Positions 41,133 to 50,125 of a stretch of 64,000 bases of DNA are shown in pieces. Every line of letters starts with the position of its first letter. Positions within the stretch are counted from its first letter, which is position 1. Made by a program: the position numbers and the translations under genes. The stretch covers positions 1-64,000 of the forward strand of contig CAZGKT010000008.1 in NCBI GenBank assembly GCA_964525605.1, in the 5' to 3' direction. Below the pieces are notes generated by a model. The model was not told where the DNA came from. It did not search any database and was given only the letters and a program-made list of their open reading frames with translations. The DNA comes from CAVTWJ01 sp964525605. GTDB taxonomy: Bacteria > Oederibacteriota > Muellerivitia > Muellerivitales > Muellerivitaceae.

Positions 41133-43238
41133 ATGCCCAAAACTCAGTTAGCGCCCATCCCCGTCGATTGTGTATGCCATCTCGACCTTCTTGGCCGAGA
41201 CATGAAAACGGCCCTCAGTTACGTTTCTTTTTATTCGGTCGAGAGTCCTTTTGTCGCGCAATCTCTTCATAAGCTCCACAAAATCCTGATCCGTTTATCG
41301 GAAAATTTAAAACCCATATTCATCTGGCATCGGGACTCGAAATTGTTTTTGAATGGCTCCGAGTGGACTGACATGTTTGAGTTCACCGAAATTCTGGAGA
41401 ACAAGGGTCTCGGCGGACTGGAAATCAAAGAAGGCCTTGGTGTGGGGGAACTAACCCTCTGGTTGAAATGGGCCACCCTGCCGATCTCCAAACCCAATCA
41501 GGAACTGATGGATCATTGTCCCCATCTGCGGATTCTGGAGCAGAAGGAAGCAGGGGAATTCGAGATCGCGGGATCACCTGAAGTCGCTGCTACCATTTCC
41601 GCGTCTTCGATCCCAGAGGCGAAAGCACCCATCAAGAAAAAACTCCCGGCCGAAAAAGCGCCGGAAGTACCAGTTCCTTCCGTGGCCATGATCCGTGAAC
41701 CAGAACCGAAGGTTCCCGTTTCATCCGTGTCTCGCGCCGATTCCAACGAATCTCTCCCACGGGAAACCCTATTGAGTTTTCTGGCGGAAGCCTGGCAACA
41801 CGCCCAGCTTCAAAGACAAATGGTAGGTTCCAGCTCCGAATCGGCCGCGCTGGCGCATTCGTTCGAGAAGCTTTTCAACCGCCTTTTGGACCGCATCGAA
41901 AAAAGCGGACCCGAATTTGAGAATATTTCCAAATGGTTCAAGGCCAACGATGGTGATCTGTTGGATCAAGACGCGGCGGACGCCATGGTTCCCTTGATGG
42001 AATCAGCGGTGGCTAACGGCTGGACTTCCGTTCTCTTTGATCCGGCCACCGCAGGGCTTGTGAACGACTGTCTGGGCCGCTGGGGAGCTCAGGGGAATGC
42101 CGAACTGGTCGAAAAAACCGTCGTTCGCCTGGCGGAAGGCCTGACCGGGGATCGCTACGAGCGGGAATTGGCTTTGACTCACTTGATGGATGCCCGTCCC
42201 TGGGTTCACCGGCAGGAACTGGTGGATCAGGTCTTGGAAAAGCTCAACCTCCTCCTGGGCGCGGAGACTTATCCTTCTCTTTACCAAAGCGGCCTGCTTT
42301 TAGCCTGGGACTTGGTGGAACCAGCCCTCAATACGAAAAACGAATCACATGTCTTAACACTTCTCGCGACTCTTCATTTTCACGCCGACGAGGACAACGT
42401 GACCTTTCCCGATCGGAACCAGATCGCCCGCCACTGGCTCTTCGAACGGTCCAACCCCATGCTTGTCCGTAAACTTGCGGACTGTGCCTTTCGAGCAGGT
42501 CAATTGCGGCATTTTCCCCTTTTAGGCGAAATGGCGGCACCACTTCTTCTGGAGGATTTCTCCAAGGCGTCCCCAACCGAAAAGGCCGACCTATTGCCGA
42601 TACTGAACGAGCTCCAGGAACCCATTCAATCGGCTTTGGCGGAAATGCTGGCCGAGATGACGACCGAGGCAGAGGTTAAGACAATCGTTCCCTTACTGCG
42701 AATCTCGGGGTTCGATCCTTCCTTGGGCCTGTTGTTGGCCAGGTGGCTCGCCTTAGGAAGCCGGGAGCTCAAATTAAATCTTTTAGGCCTCATTGAGCAA
42801 CTCAAAGACCCAGTCGCAGGGTTGGCCCTGCGTTTCGCCCTCTTCGACGATTCGGAGGAGATCGCAGCCATGGCCGCCCGGGTGGCGGGAAAGATCGGAT
42901 TCAAGGCCGTCATTCCCGTGCTGGTCAAAGCGGCCAAGGTGCGGGAAGGCCGTTTTCCGGACAACCAGGAATACCTGAAGTCGGTCTGCCAGGCCCTGGG
43001 CGACCTGCGGGATCCCGCCGCGTTGGAAGTGCTAGAGGATTTCGCCCGTAAAAAACCCTTGCTCAGGGGAAAGACCTATTCGTTGGAAGTGCGCTTGGCG
43101 GCCATTGAGGCCATGATCAAGATTCAAAAACCAGAAGCCTGGGAATTCGTGGAGAAACTGATGGAGGAAAAAAACCCCGCTCTCCAAGAAGCCCTGGAAA
43201 AACTGATCCAATCCCAAACCCAGTCATTGGAAAAATAA
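41133..43238 (+). CDS. HEAT-repeat protein
   Basis: About 701 residues. The N-terminal 140 residues form a compact domain with FIWHRDSKLFLNGSEW. A Pro/Ala/Lys-rich linker (about residues 145-220) leads to an all-helical solenoid; the last 200 residues have recognisable HEAT units (AMAARVAGKIGFKAVIPVLV, ALGDLRDPAALEVLEDFA, AAIEAMIKIQKPEAWEFV). HEAT solenoids mediate protein contacts and need not be enzymes. No signal peptide is seen. GGAGG lies five bases before the ATG at 41133, so this start is preferred to one 36 bases upstream. Similar proteins occur next to HD-GYP genes in some bacteria, but here that gene is 10 kb away. Confidence 0.85.
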   Translation: MPKTQLAPIPVDCVCHLDLLGRDMKTALSYVSFYSVESPFVAQSLHKLHKILIRLSENLKPIFIWHRDSKLFLNGSEWTDMFEFTEILENKGLGGLEIKEGLGVGELTLWLKWATLPISKPNQELMDHCPHLRILEQKEAGEFEIAGSPEVAATISASSIPEAKAPIKKKLPAEKAPEVPVPSVAMIREPEPKVPVSSVSRADSNESLPRETLLSFLAEAWQHAQLQRQMVGSSSESAALAHSFEKLFNRLLDRIEKSGPEFENISKWFKANDGDLLDQDAADAMVPLMESAVANGWTSVLFDPATAGLVNDCLGRWGAQGNAELVEKTVVRLAEGLTGDRYERELALTHLMDARPWVHRQELVDQVLEKLNLLLGAETYPSLYQSGLLLAWDLVEPALNTKNESHVLTLLATLHFHADEDNVTFPDRNQIARHWLFERSNPMLVRKLADCAFRAGQLRHFPLLGEMAAPLLLEDFSKASPTEKADLLPILNELQEPIQSALAEMLAEMTTEAEVKTIVPLLRISGFDPSLGLLLARWLALGSRELKLNLLGLIEQLKDPVAGLALRFALFDDSEEIAAMAARVAGKIGFKAVIPVLVKAAKVREGRFPDNQEYLKSVCQALGDLRDPAALEVLEDFARKKPLLRGKTYSLEVRLAAIEAMIKIQKPEAWEFVEKLMEEKNPALQEALEKLIQSQTQSLEK

Positions 43239-43336
43239 GTTTTAACAATTGTGATTTAATTGGGGGTGCAAACGAGGGAAGATCCGATTTGACCTTACCC
43301 TTAAATTCTGGGTTAGAAACAGGGTTGCAAGGTCTT

Positions 43337-44350
43337 TTAAAAAAGTGAAAGTTGGTCCTGGGAAACAAAGGGGGCTTTACGGCGCTTGGCCTTCAGGACT
43401 GGCTCATTCTCTGTTATTGTCGGGACAGGCAAGGCTTCTGGGAGAGTCTCTACCGAAACTATATTCGGGACTTTACCTGCGCTTATGGGATCGGGTTTCT
43501 CGATGGCAGCTTTTTCTTCTTTGGTCCGCTTTTTATTTTCCACTGAGGCCTGGCCGTCAGCGCAGAGGCTTAGAAATTCACACCATCCGCAAAGAACGCT
43601 GGTTTTAGTTGGAAAATCCTTGGCTTTCTCGATGGTCTTGATCTTCGTGATGTATTTCTGCTTGAGCCACTCGATCTCCCGATCGTTTCGCTCTCCTACC
43701 ACCTGATCCTTCTCGAAAGCCACGAAATGCCAGATATGCTTGATCTTTTCCTTCGCGCCGTAGTGGGGATGCTGGGCAAGGCCGATCTGGTAAAGGGCTA
43801 ATTGATCCTCGCTTTTGACATCTTCCTCTCTCATTTTTCGGGAACTGGTCTTGTAATCGTGAATCCAGAGCACACCCTCGTCGTCCCGGCCTAGGCGGTC
43901 GATGTAACCCTGCATTCGATATTGTTTTTGTGGGTCCAGATCAAAAACCACCTTCATTTCGATCGCTTCCGTCTTGTCCTGGTCGAAAGGATGGTACTGG
44001 TGGTAGTAGTTTTCCAGATAGAGCTGGCCCTTCTGGAAGTAATCCTCAACAGTCTGGCTCTCGTTGACGATTCTGAGGGGACTCTCAAATCCTTTTTGTT
44101 TCTGTTTTTCCACGGCTTCCTGGTATTGGCTTGCCCAGTGTTTCTTGAAGTAATCCATCAGCTCGTTGACGGTGGGAACCCTCTGGGGAATCTGGTGATA
44201 GAGGTATTCCATGGTCTCATGGAAACGAGAACCTAGAAAAAGCTCTACACCCTCGGCAACCGGCGAAGGAAGTTTGAGGATGTATCGGTATTGGAATTGA
44301 GCGGGACAGGTGAAGTAGGTATTGATGCGTGAATAGGAATAAACCGTCAT
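43337..44350 (-). CDS. PD-(D/E)XK nuclease superfamily protein (RecB/Cas4-like domain)
   Basis: About 337 residues. It begins TVYSYSRINTYFTCPAQFQY with the first cluster Cys, followed by GSRFHETMEYLY, GYIDRLGRDDEG, the catalytic HDYKTSSRK, and CGWCEFLSLC with the last three cysteines. This is the AddB/Cas4-type nuclease with an iron-sulfur cluster, on its own. The C-terminal 80 residues are a low-complexity Lys/Glu/Pro tail ending in QLSLF, which resembles a beta-clamp-binding motif (QxxLF). The ATG at 44350 is chosen because a strong promoter lies just upstream and would leave no leader. No cas genes are nearby. Confidence 0.85.
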   Translation of the reverse strand: MTVYSYSRINTYFTCPAQFQYRYILKLPSPVAEGVELFLGSRFHETMEYLYHQIPQRVPTVNELMDYFKKHWASQYQEAVEKQKQKGFESPLRIVNESQTVEDYFQKGQLYLENYYHQYHPFDQDKTEAIEMKVVFDLDPQKQYRMQGYIDRLGRDDEGVLWIHDYKTSSRKMREEDVKSEDQLALYQIGLAQHPHYGAKEKIKHIWHFVAFEKDQVVGERNDREIEWLKQKYITKIKTIEKAKDFPTKTSVLCGWCEFLSLCADGQASVENKKRTKEEKAAIEKPDPISAGKVPNIVSVETLPEALPVPTITENEPVLKAKRRKAPFVSQDQLSLF

Positions 44351-44356
44351 GTCCGG

Positions 44357-44385
44357 ATTATAACGGGCCATGTTAAAAAAGTCGA
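44357..44385 (-). promoter_or_regulatory. Sigma-70-like promoter giving a leaderless mRNA for the 43337-44350 nuclease
   Basis: On the minus strand, -35 TCGACT (44385-44380), a 17-bp spacer and a perfect -10 TATAAT (44362-44357). The expected transcription start coincides with the ATG at 44350, and no ribosome binding site is seen there. Confidence 0.55.
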
Positions 44386-44475
44386 ACCATAGGCCAACAC
44401 GAACAGAAAACTGAGATTGTCCATGGGGTAAAGCTCGTGGATGGTTGGCCGAATTCAGGCCAACTACCACAAGCT

Positions 44476-44541
44476 TGTCGCTAACCGCCCCGATTGGGGC
44501 CCCTGACCCTCGCTGCGGTGCGAGGGTCTCCTCGCAATGAC
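44476..44541. repeat. Intergenic TCATTGCGAGGAG-type repeat, fourth copy
   Basis: Contains CGCCCCGATTGGGGC, a second palindrome CCCTCGCTGCGGTGCGAGGG, and ends TCCTCGCAATGAC. It is the same family as 10162-10214 and 11843-11974. It lies between the divergent nuclease and oligoendopeptidase genes. Confidence 0.78.
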
Positions 44542-44613
44542 AACCCTTCTATTTCTATAACGTCTTTGTTACAGTCGGGTTTCCTTTTCTTAATCTCCTA
44601 TTGGAGGCTTTCC

Positions 44614-46350
44614 ATGGCTTTACTTGATCCCGCTTCCTTGCCCCATGACTTTCCCCGTTCCTTTGTTCCCGCTCAGGCCAACCTGGGGGATTGGCCCACG
44701 GTGGAAAAGCTATTCAGTTCATTAGAGCAACGACCCCTTTCCTCACGCCAGGACCTGGAACGCTGGCTGAAGGACCTGGGGGAATTTGAGGATTCTTTGG
44801 ATGAGGAAGGTTCCCTCCGCTATGTCCGGATGACCTGTGCCACCGATAATCCCCAGACCGAGCAAGCCTACTTGGATTTTCTTCAGAACATATCCGAGCC
44901 CAGTAAATCTCGGTTTTTCACTCTGCTCAAGAAATATTGGGATTGTCCCTACCGCGCCGAATTACCTCCAGAAAACTTCAACCTTTTCAACCGTTCTGTC
45001 GAAAACCAGCTGACCCTTTATCGGGAAGAAAACATACCCCTGGAAACCGAGATAGAAAAATTTTCCCAGCAATATCAGAAGCTCAGCGGGACCCTGACAG
45101 TGCAATACGAGGGGAAGGAGCAGACCCTTCAGCAGATGGGGCGCTACCTAGAATCGACGGACCGAAAAAAACGGGAGGAAGCCTGGCGCCTGACCGCCGA
45201 AAGACGGCTGAAGGAAAAAAATGCTTTTGAAGAACTTTACGACCAGATGCTTCAATTAAGAATCCGCATCGGAAAAAACGCCGGATTCGGCAATTACCGT
45301 GATTACACCTTCCGGAGGAAGGAAAGGTTCGATTATTCCCCGGTCGATTGCGAGGCTTTCCACGAAAGCGCCGAGAAGGCCATTAAGCCTTTAGTCCAAA
45401 AAATTCAGCGTAAAAGGGCGCAAAAGATGAGGTTGGAGCGTTTAAGGCCGTGGGATTTATCCGTCGACCCGGAAGGCAAACCTCCTCTCAAGCCCTTCGA
45501 GAAGATGGAAACCCTGGCTGAGTCCTGCGAAAAAATCTTCCGGCAGGTGGACCCCCAGTTCGGGGACCAGTTCAAGACGATGCGGACCTTGGGACTTTTG
45601 GACTTGGACTCCCGGAAAGGCAAGGCTCCCGGCGGCTATAACACCACCCTTTCGGAGACCCGGCTTCCCTTCATCTTCATGAACGCGGTGGGGCTGGATA
45701 ACGACGTGAGGACCCTTTTACACGAAGGCGGACACGCCATGCATGGGTTCGCCTCCCGGCTCATTCCCTTCTCGCCTTATCGCCACGCCCCCATGGAATT
45801 TTGCGAAGTGGCTTCCATGAGCATGGAATTGATGGGTGATCCCTTTCTATCGGAGTTCTACCCCAACCCCAAGGACGCGGCCAGGTCCATCCGCCGCCAT
45901 CTGGAGGATGTAATCGTTCTTTTGCCCTGGATCGCGACCATTGACGCCTTCCAGCACTGGATTTACACCCATCCGGAACATACCCGTGAAGAGAGGTCTG
46001 CCTATTGGGTATCCCTGAGGAAAAGGCTGGGGGGGATCGAGGATTGGACCGGGTTGGAAGAAGTTCAGGCTTCCCTCTGGCACCGCCAACTGCACATCTT
46101 TGAATTACCCTTCTATTACATTGAATACGGCATCGCCCAGCTCGGCGCGCTACAGGTCTGGAATAATTTCAGGAAGGATCGGAAAGAGGGTGTTCGTCTT
46201 TACAAGCAGGGTTTGGCGGTGGGGGGTAGTCAAACCCTGCCGGAGATTTTTAAGTCCGCCGGGATCCGTTTTGATTTCAGCTTGGGAATCATCGAACCTT
46301 TAATGGCCGAGGTGGAGAAGGAACTCGAAAGACTTGAAGAGGTTAATTGA
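44614..46350 (+). CDS. pepF: M3-family oligoendopeptidase F (PepF)
   Basis: A cytosolic zinc peptidase of 578 residues. The catalytic HEGGHAMHGF (HExxH type) lies near residue 370, with the third zinc ligand in EFCEVASMSMELM shortly after. The N-terminal helical half shows the PepF pattern (ESTDRKKREEAWRLTAERR). Such enzymes cut peptides of roughly 7-17 residues. GGAGG lies six bases before the ATG at 44614. The upstream repeat-derived codons are not used. The stop overlaps the convergent PAP2 gene by 8 bp. Confidence 0.93.
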   Translation: MALLDPASLPHDFPRSFVPAQANLGDWPTVEKLFSSLEQRPLSSRQDLERWLKDLGEFEDSLDEEGSLRYVRMTCATDNPQTEQAYLDFLQNISEPSKSRFFTLLKKYWDCPYRAELPPENFNLFNRSVENQLTLYREENIPLETEIEKFSQQYQKLSGTLTVQYEGKEQTLQQMGRYLESTDRKKREEAWRLTAERRLKEKNAFEELYDQMLQLRIRIGKNAGFGNYRDYTFRRKERFDYSPVDCEAFHESAEKAIKPLVQKIQRKRAQKMRLERLRPWDLSVDPEGKPPLKPFEKMETLAESCEKIFRQVDPQFGDQFKTMRTLGLLDLDSRKGKAPGGYNTTLSETRLPFIFMNAVGLDNDVRTLLHEGGHAMHGFASRLIPFSPYRHAPMEFCEVASMSMELMGDPFLSEFYPNPKDAARSIRRHLEDVIVLLPWIATIDAFQHWIYTHPEHTREERSAYWVSLRKRLGGIEDWTGLEEVQASLWHRQLHIFELPFYYIEYGIAQLGALQVWNNFRKDRKEGVRLYKQGLAVGGSQTLPEIFKSAGIRFDFSLGIIEPLMAEVEKELERLEEVN

Positions 46351-47095
46351 ATTTCCAGCCCAGGTTCAACTGACCCGGCCCAGCGGATAGGGAAACATCC
46401 TTGGGCGCGTAGACCACCGCGTTGCCGATGACAATACCCAGGGTCGCCCCCGCCAGTACATCCGACAGGTAATGGTGATACCCCTCCACCCGGGCCAGCC
46501 CCGTGACCGCCGCCAATAAATAGGCTGGCACCCCCGCTTCCCAACCCCAGTAACGGATGACCACCGGCGCGAAACAAAAAGCCGTGATGCTGTGACCCGA
46601 GGGAAAGGACTGGTTGTTGGAACCATCCGGTCTTTCCCGTCCGACCGCGTATTTAAGGCCCGTAACCACTACCGTGGAGTCCAGAAGCGCCTCAGTGGCG
46701 TCCCGGCCAAATTCCGCAAGCTTCCGATCGTTCGTCAGGGCGCCTAAACCCCATCCGCCCAGGCCCACCCCGCCTTCAACCCAACCCTCGCCGTAAAAAT
46801 TACCAAAATCAAAAAGGGGTTGGGAATTCCAACCCTGGAGATCGGAAGCCAATTGATTTTGGTTGTCCAAAAAACCCCAATCCAAAGCCGTGGCCGCGGT
46901 CCCGACCGCGAAGGGAGCGATGTTTTCATCGATGAAGAGATGGGGCAAGTCGTTAAGAATTTTTGTGGGGAAATGGGCGAGACTCACGTCGGGATCAGGA
47001 AAGAATCCAGTTCCTTCCCCAAGGGGCGCCGAGGCGCCCAGGCCCGCCGCCAGAAGAATCGAAAAAAAAGCGAGTGTTCGGAAGCCTTTCAACAA
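46343..47095 (-). CDS. PAP2-family phosphatase, exported
   Basis: A product of 250 residues with a signal peptide (LAFFSILLAAGLGASA). The three acid-phosphatase motifs are present: KYAVGRERP (KxxxxxxRP), PSGH (SFPSGHSITAF) and ARVEGYHHYLSDVLAG (the SRxxxxxHxxxD motif, with A in place of S). Family members dephosphorylate lipid phosphates such as undecaprenyl pyrophosphate or PgpB substrates in the periplasm or outer membrane. The C-terminus QLNLGWKFN ends in Phe-Asn-like beta-strand style. It overlaps the upstream YeeE gene by 7 bp. Confidence 0.88.
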   Translation of the reverse strand: MLKGFRTLAFFSILLAAGLGASAPLGEGTGFFPDPDVSLAHFPTKILNDLPHLFIDENIAPFAVGTAATALDWGFLDNQNQLASDLQGWNSQPLFDFGNFYGEGWVEGGVGLGGWGLGALTNDRKLAEFGRDATEALLDSTVVVTGLKYAVGRERPDGSNNQSFPSGHSITAFCFAPVVIRYWGWEAGVPAYLLAAVTGLARVEGYHHYLSDVLAGATLGIVIGNAVVYAPKDVSLSAGPGQLNLGWKFN

Positions 47096-47595
47096 ACCTG
47101 CTCGTCGGACTCTGAAACCCGGGGGAACTTACCGTAAAGCCAGACCCCCGCAAGGATTCCACCCACCGTGGCAATAGCCATCAATTTGCCCTCGCCGATT
47201 TGGGTCAAGGCCGTCCCGGGACAAGCCCCGGAGAGGGCCCAGCCCACGCCGAACACCAGGGCGCCCAAAATTCGATTGGGATGAAACTTGAGGGGTTCCC
47301 AGTCCAGGGGTTTTCCCGAGAGGGAGGGTTTGTTGATCCATTGAAGGATTAATAACCCCAGGGCCACGATAAAGATCGCCATACCGATAACGCCCCACAA
47401 CTGGACACTTTTGAAACGGAACATATCCTGCATGGCGTCAAAGTCGGTGGCTTGGGATTTGGAAAGAAAATACCCGAAAAGAAGGCCGAAACCCCCGAGA
47501 AGCCAGGGGTTGACGGAGGTTGCGAGTGATCCAGATTTGACCGTCAGGGTCTTGCGAATTGACTTCTTCAGAGAAACTGATTTGCGTTGGGCCAT
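47089..47595 (-). CDS. YeeE/YedE-family sulfur transport protein, second half
   Basis: A membrane protein of 168 residues with four hydrophobic segments and the conserved cysteine motif LSGACPGTALTQIGEG. The family (TsuA/YeeE) imports thiosulfate or related sulfur compounds. In E. coli both halves are in one chain; here they are two genes one base apart. The N-terminus is Lys/Ser-rich. The downstream gene is the PAP2 phosphatase, overlapping by 7 bp. Confidence 0.88.
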   Translation of the reverse strand: MAQRKSVSLKKSIRKTLTVKSGSLATSVNPWLLGGFGLLFGYFLSKSQATDFDAMQDMFRFKSVQLWGVIGMAIFIVALGLLILQWINKPSLSGKPLDWEPLKFHPNRILGALVFGVGWALSGACPGTALTQIGEGKLMAIATVGGILAGVWLYGKFPRVSESDEQVC

Positions 47596-47596
47596 G

Positions 47597-48073
47597 TTAG
47601 ATCACCCCGAAGAATTTGAAGATGAGCTGGGCCGTCAGGATCCCCGCCGTGAGAAAAGCCACCGTAGCCAGGATGGACATCTTGCTGCCCAAAGGGATTC
47701 CCATAATGCTGTTGCCGCTGACACAGCCCCCCGCCCAGCGGGCTCCATAACCGACCAAAAGACCTGCGATAAAAAGCCAAATGAACTTCACGAAAAAGTT
47801 TCCCATGGTGAAGGCGTCCAACTGGCCGAAAAGAAAGGTCCAATTCCAATGACCGGCTGTGGCCAGAACCCCGCCGAGGGGAAGACCCAGGATGAAGTAA
47901 AATTTCCAGCTGTCTTTTCTATTCTCTTTGGAAATGAGAGAGCAGGCATCAACGAAGCCGCCGGTGACCCCCAGCTTTTTTCCCGTGAACCAGGCCAATC
48001 CCAGGGCGGTCAAACCAATCCCCAGACCCCCGGCCCACCAGGGCCAAGTCTGGATGAAGAGTGTTTTAATCAT
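47597..48073 (-). CDS. YeeE/YedE-family sulfur transport protein, first half
   Basis: A membrane protein of 158 residues with four to five hydrophobic helices and the family motif GYGARWAGGCVSGNSIMGIP, whose Cys is the likely sulfur-passing residue. It forms a two-gene unit with the YeeE gene that follows. A role in sulfur uptake fits an organism with a group 3b sulfhydrogenase-type enzyme, but no direct link is visible. Confidence 0.88.
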   Translation of the reverse strand: MIKTLFIQTWPWWAGGLGIGLTALGLAWFTGKKLGVTGGFVDACSLISKENRKDSWKFYFILGLPLGGVLATAGHWNWTFLFGQLDAFTMGNFFVKFIWLFIAGLLVGYGARWAGGCVSGNSIMGIPLGSKMSILATVAFLTAGILTAQLIFKFFGVI

Positions 48074-48169
48074 TCCGATCCTCCCTCGATTTCATTGGCG
48101 GCTATTGTAACTGAGCCCATTTGGAACTTCAAAAGTACCGATGTCTTCTTTACGGAGAAGATCCTTTAC

Positions 48170-49087
48170 TCAATAAGCGGAAAAATCACCGAACTTCCGG
48201 CCGGTTAATCGCTCAAAAGCCTCCAGGTATTTCTCCCTGGTTTTTTGCACGATTTCGGCGGGTAAGACCGGTCCGGGCGGGGTTTTATTCCAGTCTTTCA
48301 GGGTTTCCAGGTAGTCCCTGACGAATTGCTTGTCGTAGCTTTTCTGTGAGACTCCTTCTTGATAATCCCCCTTGGGCCAGAACCGGGAGGAGTCGGGGGT
48401 CATGACCTCATCAATCAATATCAAATTACCACCCAACAGTCCGAACTCGAACTTGGTGTCGGCGATGATAATGCCCTTAGCGTCGGCCACATCCCGACCC
48501 TTCTTGTAAATAGCCAGGCTGGTTTCCTTTACCTTTTCCGCAAGGGCATCGTTCTTGAGAATTTTTTTCATCTCCTCAAAGGAAATATTCAGGTCGTGGC
48601 CCTGCTCGGCCTTGGTAGAGGGTGTGAAAATGGGTTCCTCAATTCGGGAAGACTCCACTAAGCCTTTGGGCAATTCGATTCCGCAGACCTTTCCGGTTTT
48701 CTGGTATTCCTTCAAGCCCGACCCGGTCAGGTAACCACGCACGATGCATTCAGCCGGCAGGGGCTGGGCTTTTTTCACGATCATGGACCGGTGGAGAAGC
48801 TGGTCCTTGGCCTTTTGAAAAGGTTCCGGCAGGGTGGAAATATCGGTTGTGACGATGTGGTTGGGTATGACGCCTTCAACCTGTTTGAACCAGTAGAGTG
48901 AGATCTGGTTGAGGACCACCCCCTTGTCCGGGATGCCGTTGGGCATGATGACATCAAAAGCCGAGAGGCGGTCGGTCACCACGATGAGGAGCTTGTCGCC
49001 CAGGTCGTAAATATCCCGAACCTTCCCCCGTTTGGGAGCGGGGACCCCTGGTATGTGAGTTTCGAGGACGACGGAAGATGGAGCCAT
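48170..49087 (-). CDS. purC: SAICAR synthetase (PurC)
   Basis: A product of 305 residues of the long PurC class (about 300, against 237 in E. coli). It condenses CAIR with aspartate, using ATP, in purine synthesis. Motifs: KRGKVRDIYDLGDKLLIVVT, DRLSAFDVIMPNGIPDKG, ECIVRGYLTGSGLKEY and DEVMTPDSSRFWP. The ATG at 49087 has AGGAG about nine bases upstream and gives the expected N-terminus; ten upstream codons overlap the hldD 3' end. It lies 11 bp after hldD on the same strand. Confidence 0.96.
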   Translation of the reverse strand: MAPSSVVLETHIPGVPAPKRGKVRDIYDLGDKLLIVVTDRLSAFDVIMPNGIPDKGVVLNQISLYWFKQVEGVIPNHIVTTDISTLPEPFQKAKDQLLHRSMIVKKAQPLPAECIVRGYLTGSGLKEYQKTGKVCGIELPKGLVESSRIEEPIFTPSTKAEQGHDLNISFEEMKKILKNDALAEKVKETSLAIYKKGRDVADAKGIIIADTKFEFGLLGGNLILIDEVMTPDSSRFWPKGDYQEGVSQKSYDKQFVRDYLETLKDWNKTPPGPVLPAEIVQKTREKYLEAFERLTGRKFGDFSAY

Positions 49088-49098
49088 CCGAATTTCTC

Positions 49099-50052
49099 CT
49101 ATTGTTTTTTTAACCACTCGACGTATTGCCGCACGCCCTCTTCGATCGAAAGGAAAGGCGAGTTATAACCCGCAGTTCTTATTTTTCCCATATCCGCCTG
49201 GGTAAAATATTGGTAACCGGCGCGGAATTTCTCGGGAGTATCGACCCATTCAATGCGACGCTCCTTGCCCACGGCCTTGAAGAGGGCCTTGGAAAGGTCC
49301 ACAAAGGTACGAGCCGTTCCGGTGCCGCAATTGTAGATTCCGGAAGGCGGGTTCTTTTCCAGACAGAAGAGGCACAAGCGGACGATGTCGTCCACGAAGA
49401 TGAAATCCCTTTTTTGTTCCCCGTCGGCGATACCTTCCTTGTGGGATCGGAACAGGGTCATTTTTCCCGTTTTCTGAATTTCGTGGAAGCCGTGGAAAAT
49501 AGGGGAGGCCATGCGGGCTTTGTGGTTCTCGTCCATACCATAAACGTTGAAAAACTTTAGACCATACCATCGGAGAGGAGCGTTTTTTTGTTCCAACGCC
49601 CAAAGATCAAAAGCGTGTTTGCTTCGGCCGTAAACGTTGAGGGGTTTATAACGGGGTATTTCGGCATGGGCGTCCGAATAGCCTTCCTCTCCCCGGCCAT
49701 AGGTGGCACCCGAGGAAGCATAAATGAGGGGGATGTTTTTTTCCGAGCACCATTTCCACAAAGCCTGGGTGTACTGGGTGTTCATTTTTCCCATATACAC
49801 TTCATCATGATTGCCTGTGTCGGTGCAGGCGCCCAAGTGGATGACAGCGGAAACATCCTTCAGTTCAGAAAGACATCTCAAAAGCTGATCGCGGTCTATA
49901 AAAGGAATCTTTTCCAAGCCCTTGGCACAGGAACGCGTGGATAGGTAAGTGGCTTTGTCGCATAGAAGAAGGTCCGTACGGCCAGCTTTTAATAGGGTAT
50001 GGGTCAAACGCGCAGCAATGAAGCCATAAGTGCCGGTGATTAAAAGGCTCAT
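49099..50052 (-). CDS. hldD: ADP-L-glycero-D-manno-heptose 6-epimerase-like NAD(P)-dependent epimerase
   Basis: A short-chain dehydrogenase/epimerase of 317 residues. HldD-like blocks: VIHLGACTDTGNHDE, VYGRSKHAFDLWAL (Tyr/Lys pair), GLKFFNVYGMDENHKARMAS and GIYNCGTGTARTFVDLSKAL. It makes the heptose of LPS inner core, so the cell should have an LPS-bearing outer membrane. Odd: the nucleotide loop reads TGTYGFIAARL, where the usual motif is GGAGFIG, losing the third Gly. Activity or cofactor binding may differ. It is next to purC, away from other LPS genes. Confidence 0.85.
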   Translation of the reverse strand: MSLLITGTYGFIAARLTHTLLKAGRTDLLLCDKATYLSTRSCAKGLEKIPFIDRDQLLRCLSELKDVSAVIHLGACTDTGNHDEVYMGKMNTQYTQALWKWCSEKNIPLIYASSGATYGRGEEGYSDAHAEIPRYKPLNVYGRSKHAFDLWALEQKNAPLRWYGLKFFNVYGMDENHKARMASPIFHGFHEIQKTGKMTLFRSHKEGIADGEQKRDFIFVDDIVRLCLFCLEKNPPSGIYNCGTGTARTFVDLSKALFKAVGKERRIEWVDTPEKFRAGYQYFTQADMGKIRTAGYNSPFLSIEEGVRQYVEWLKKQ

Positions 50053-50125
50053 GATGAGAGTCCTTCGTGAGTTAATGAGAGGGCCATTATATTAATTAAA
50101 AATGAACTTAAAACATCGTCTTTTC

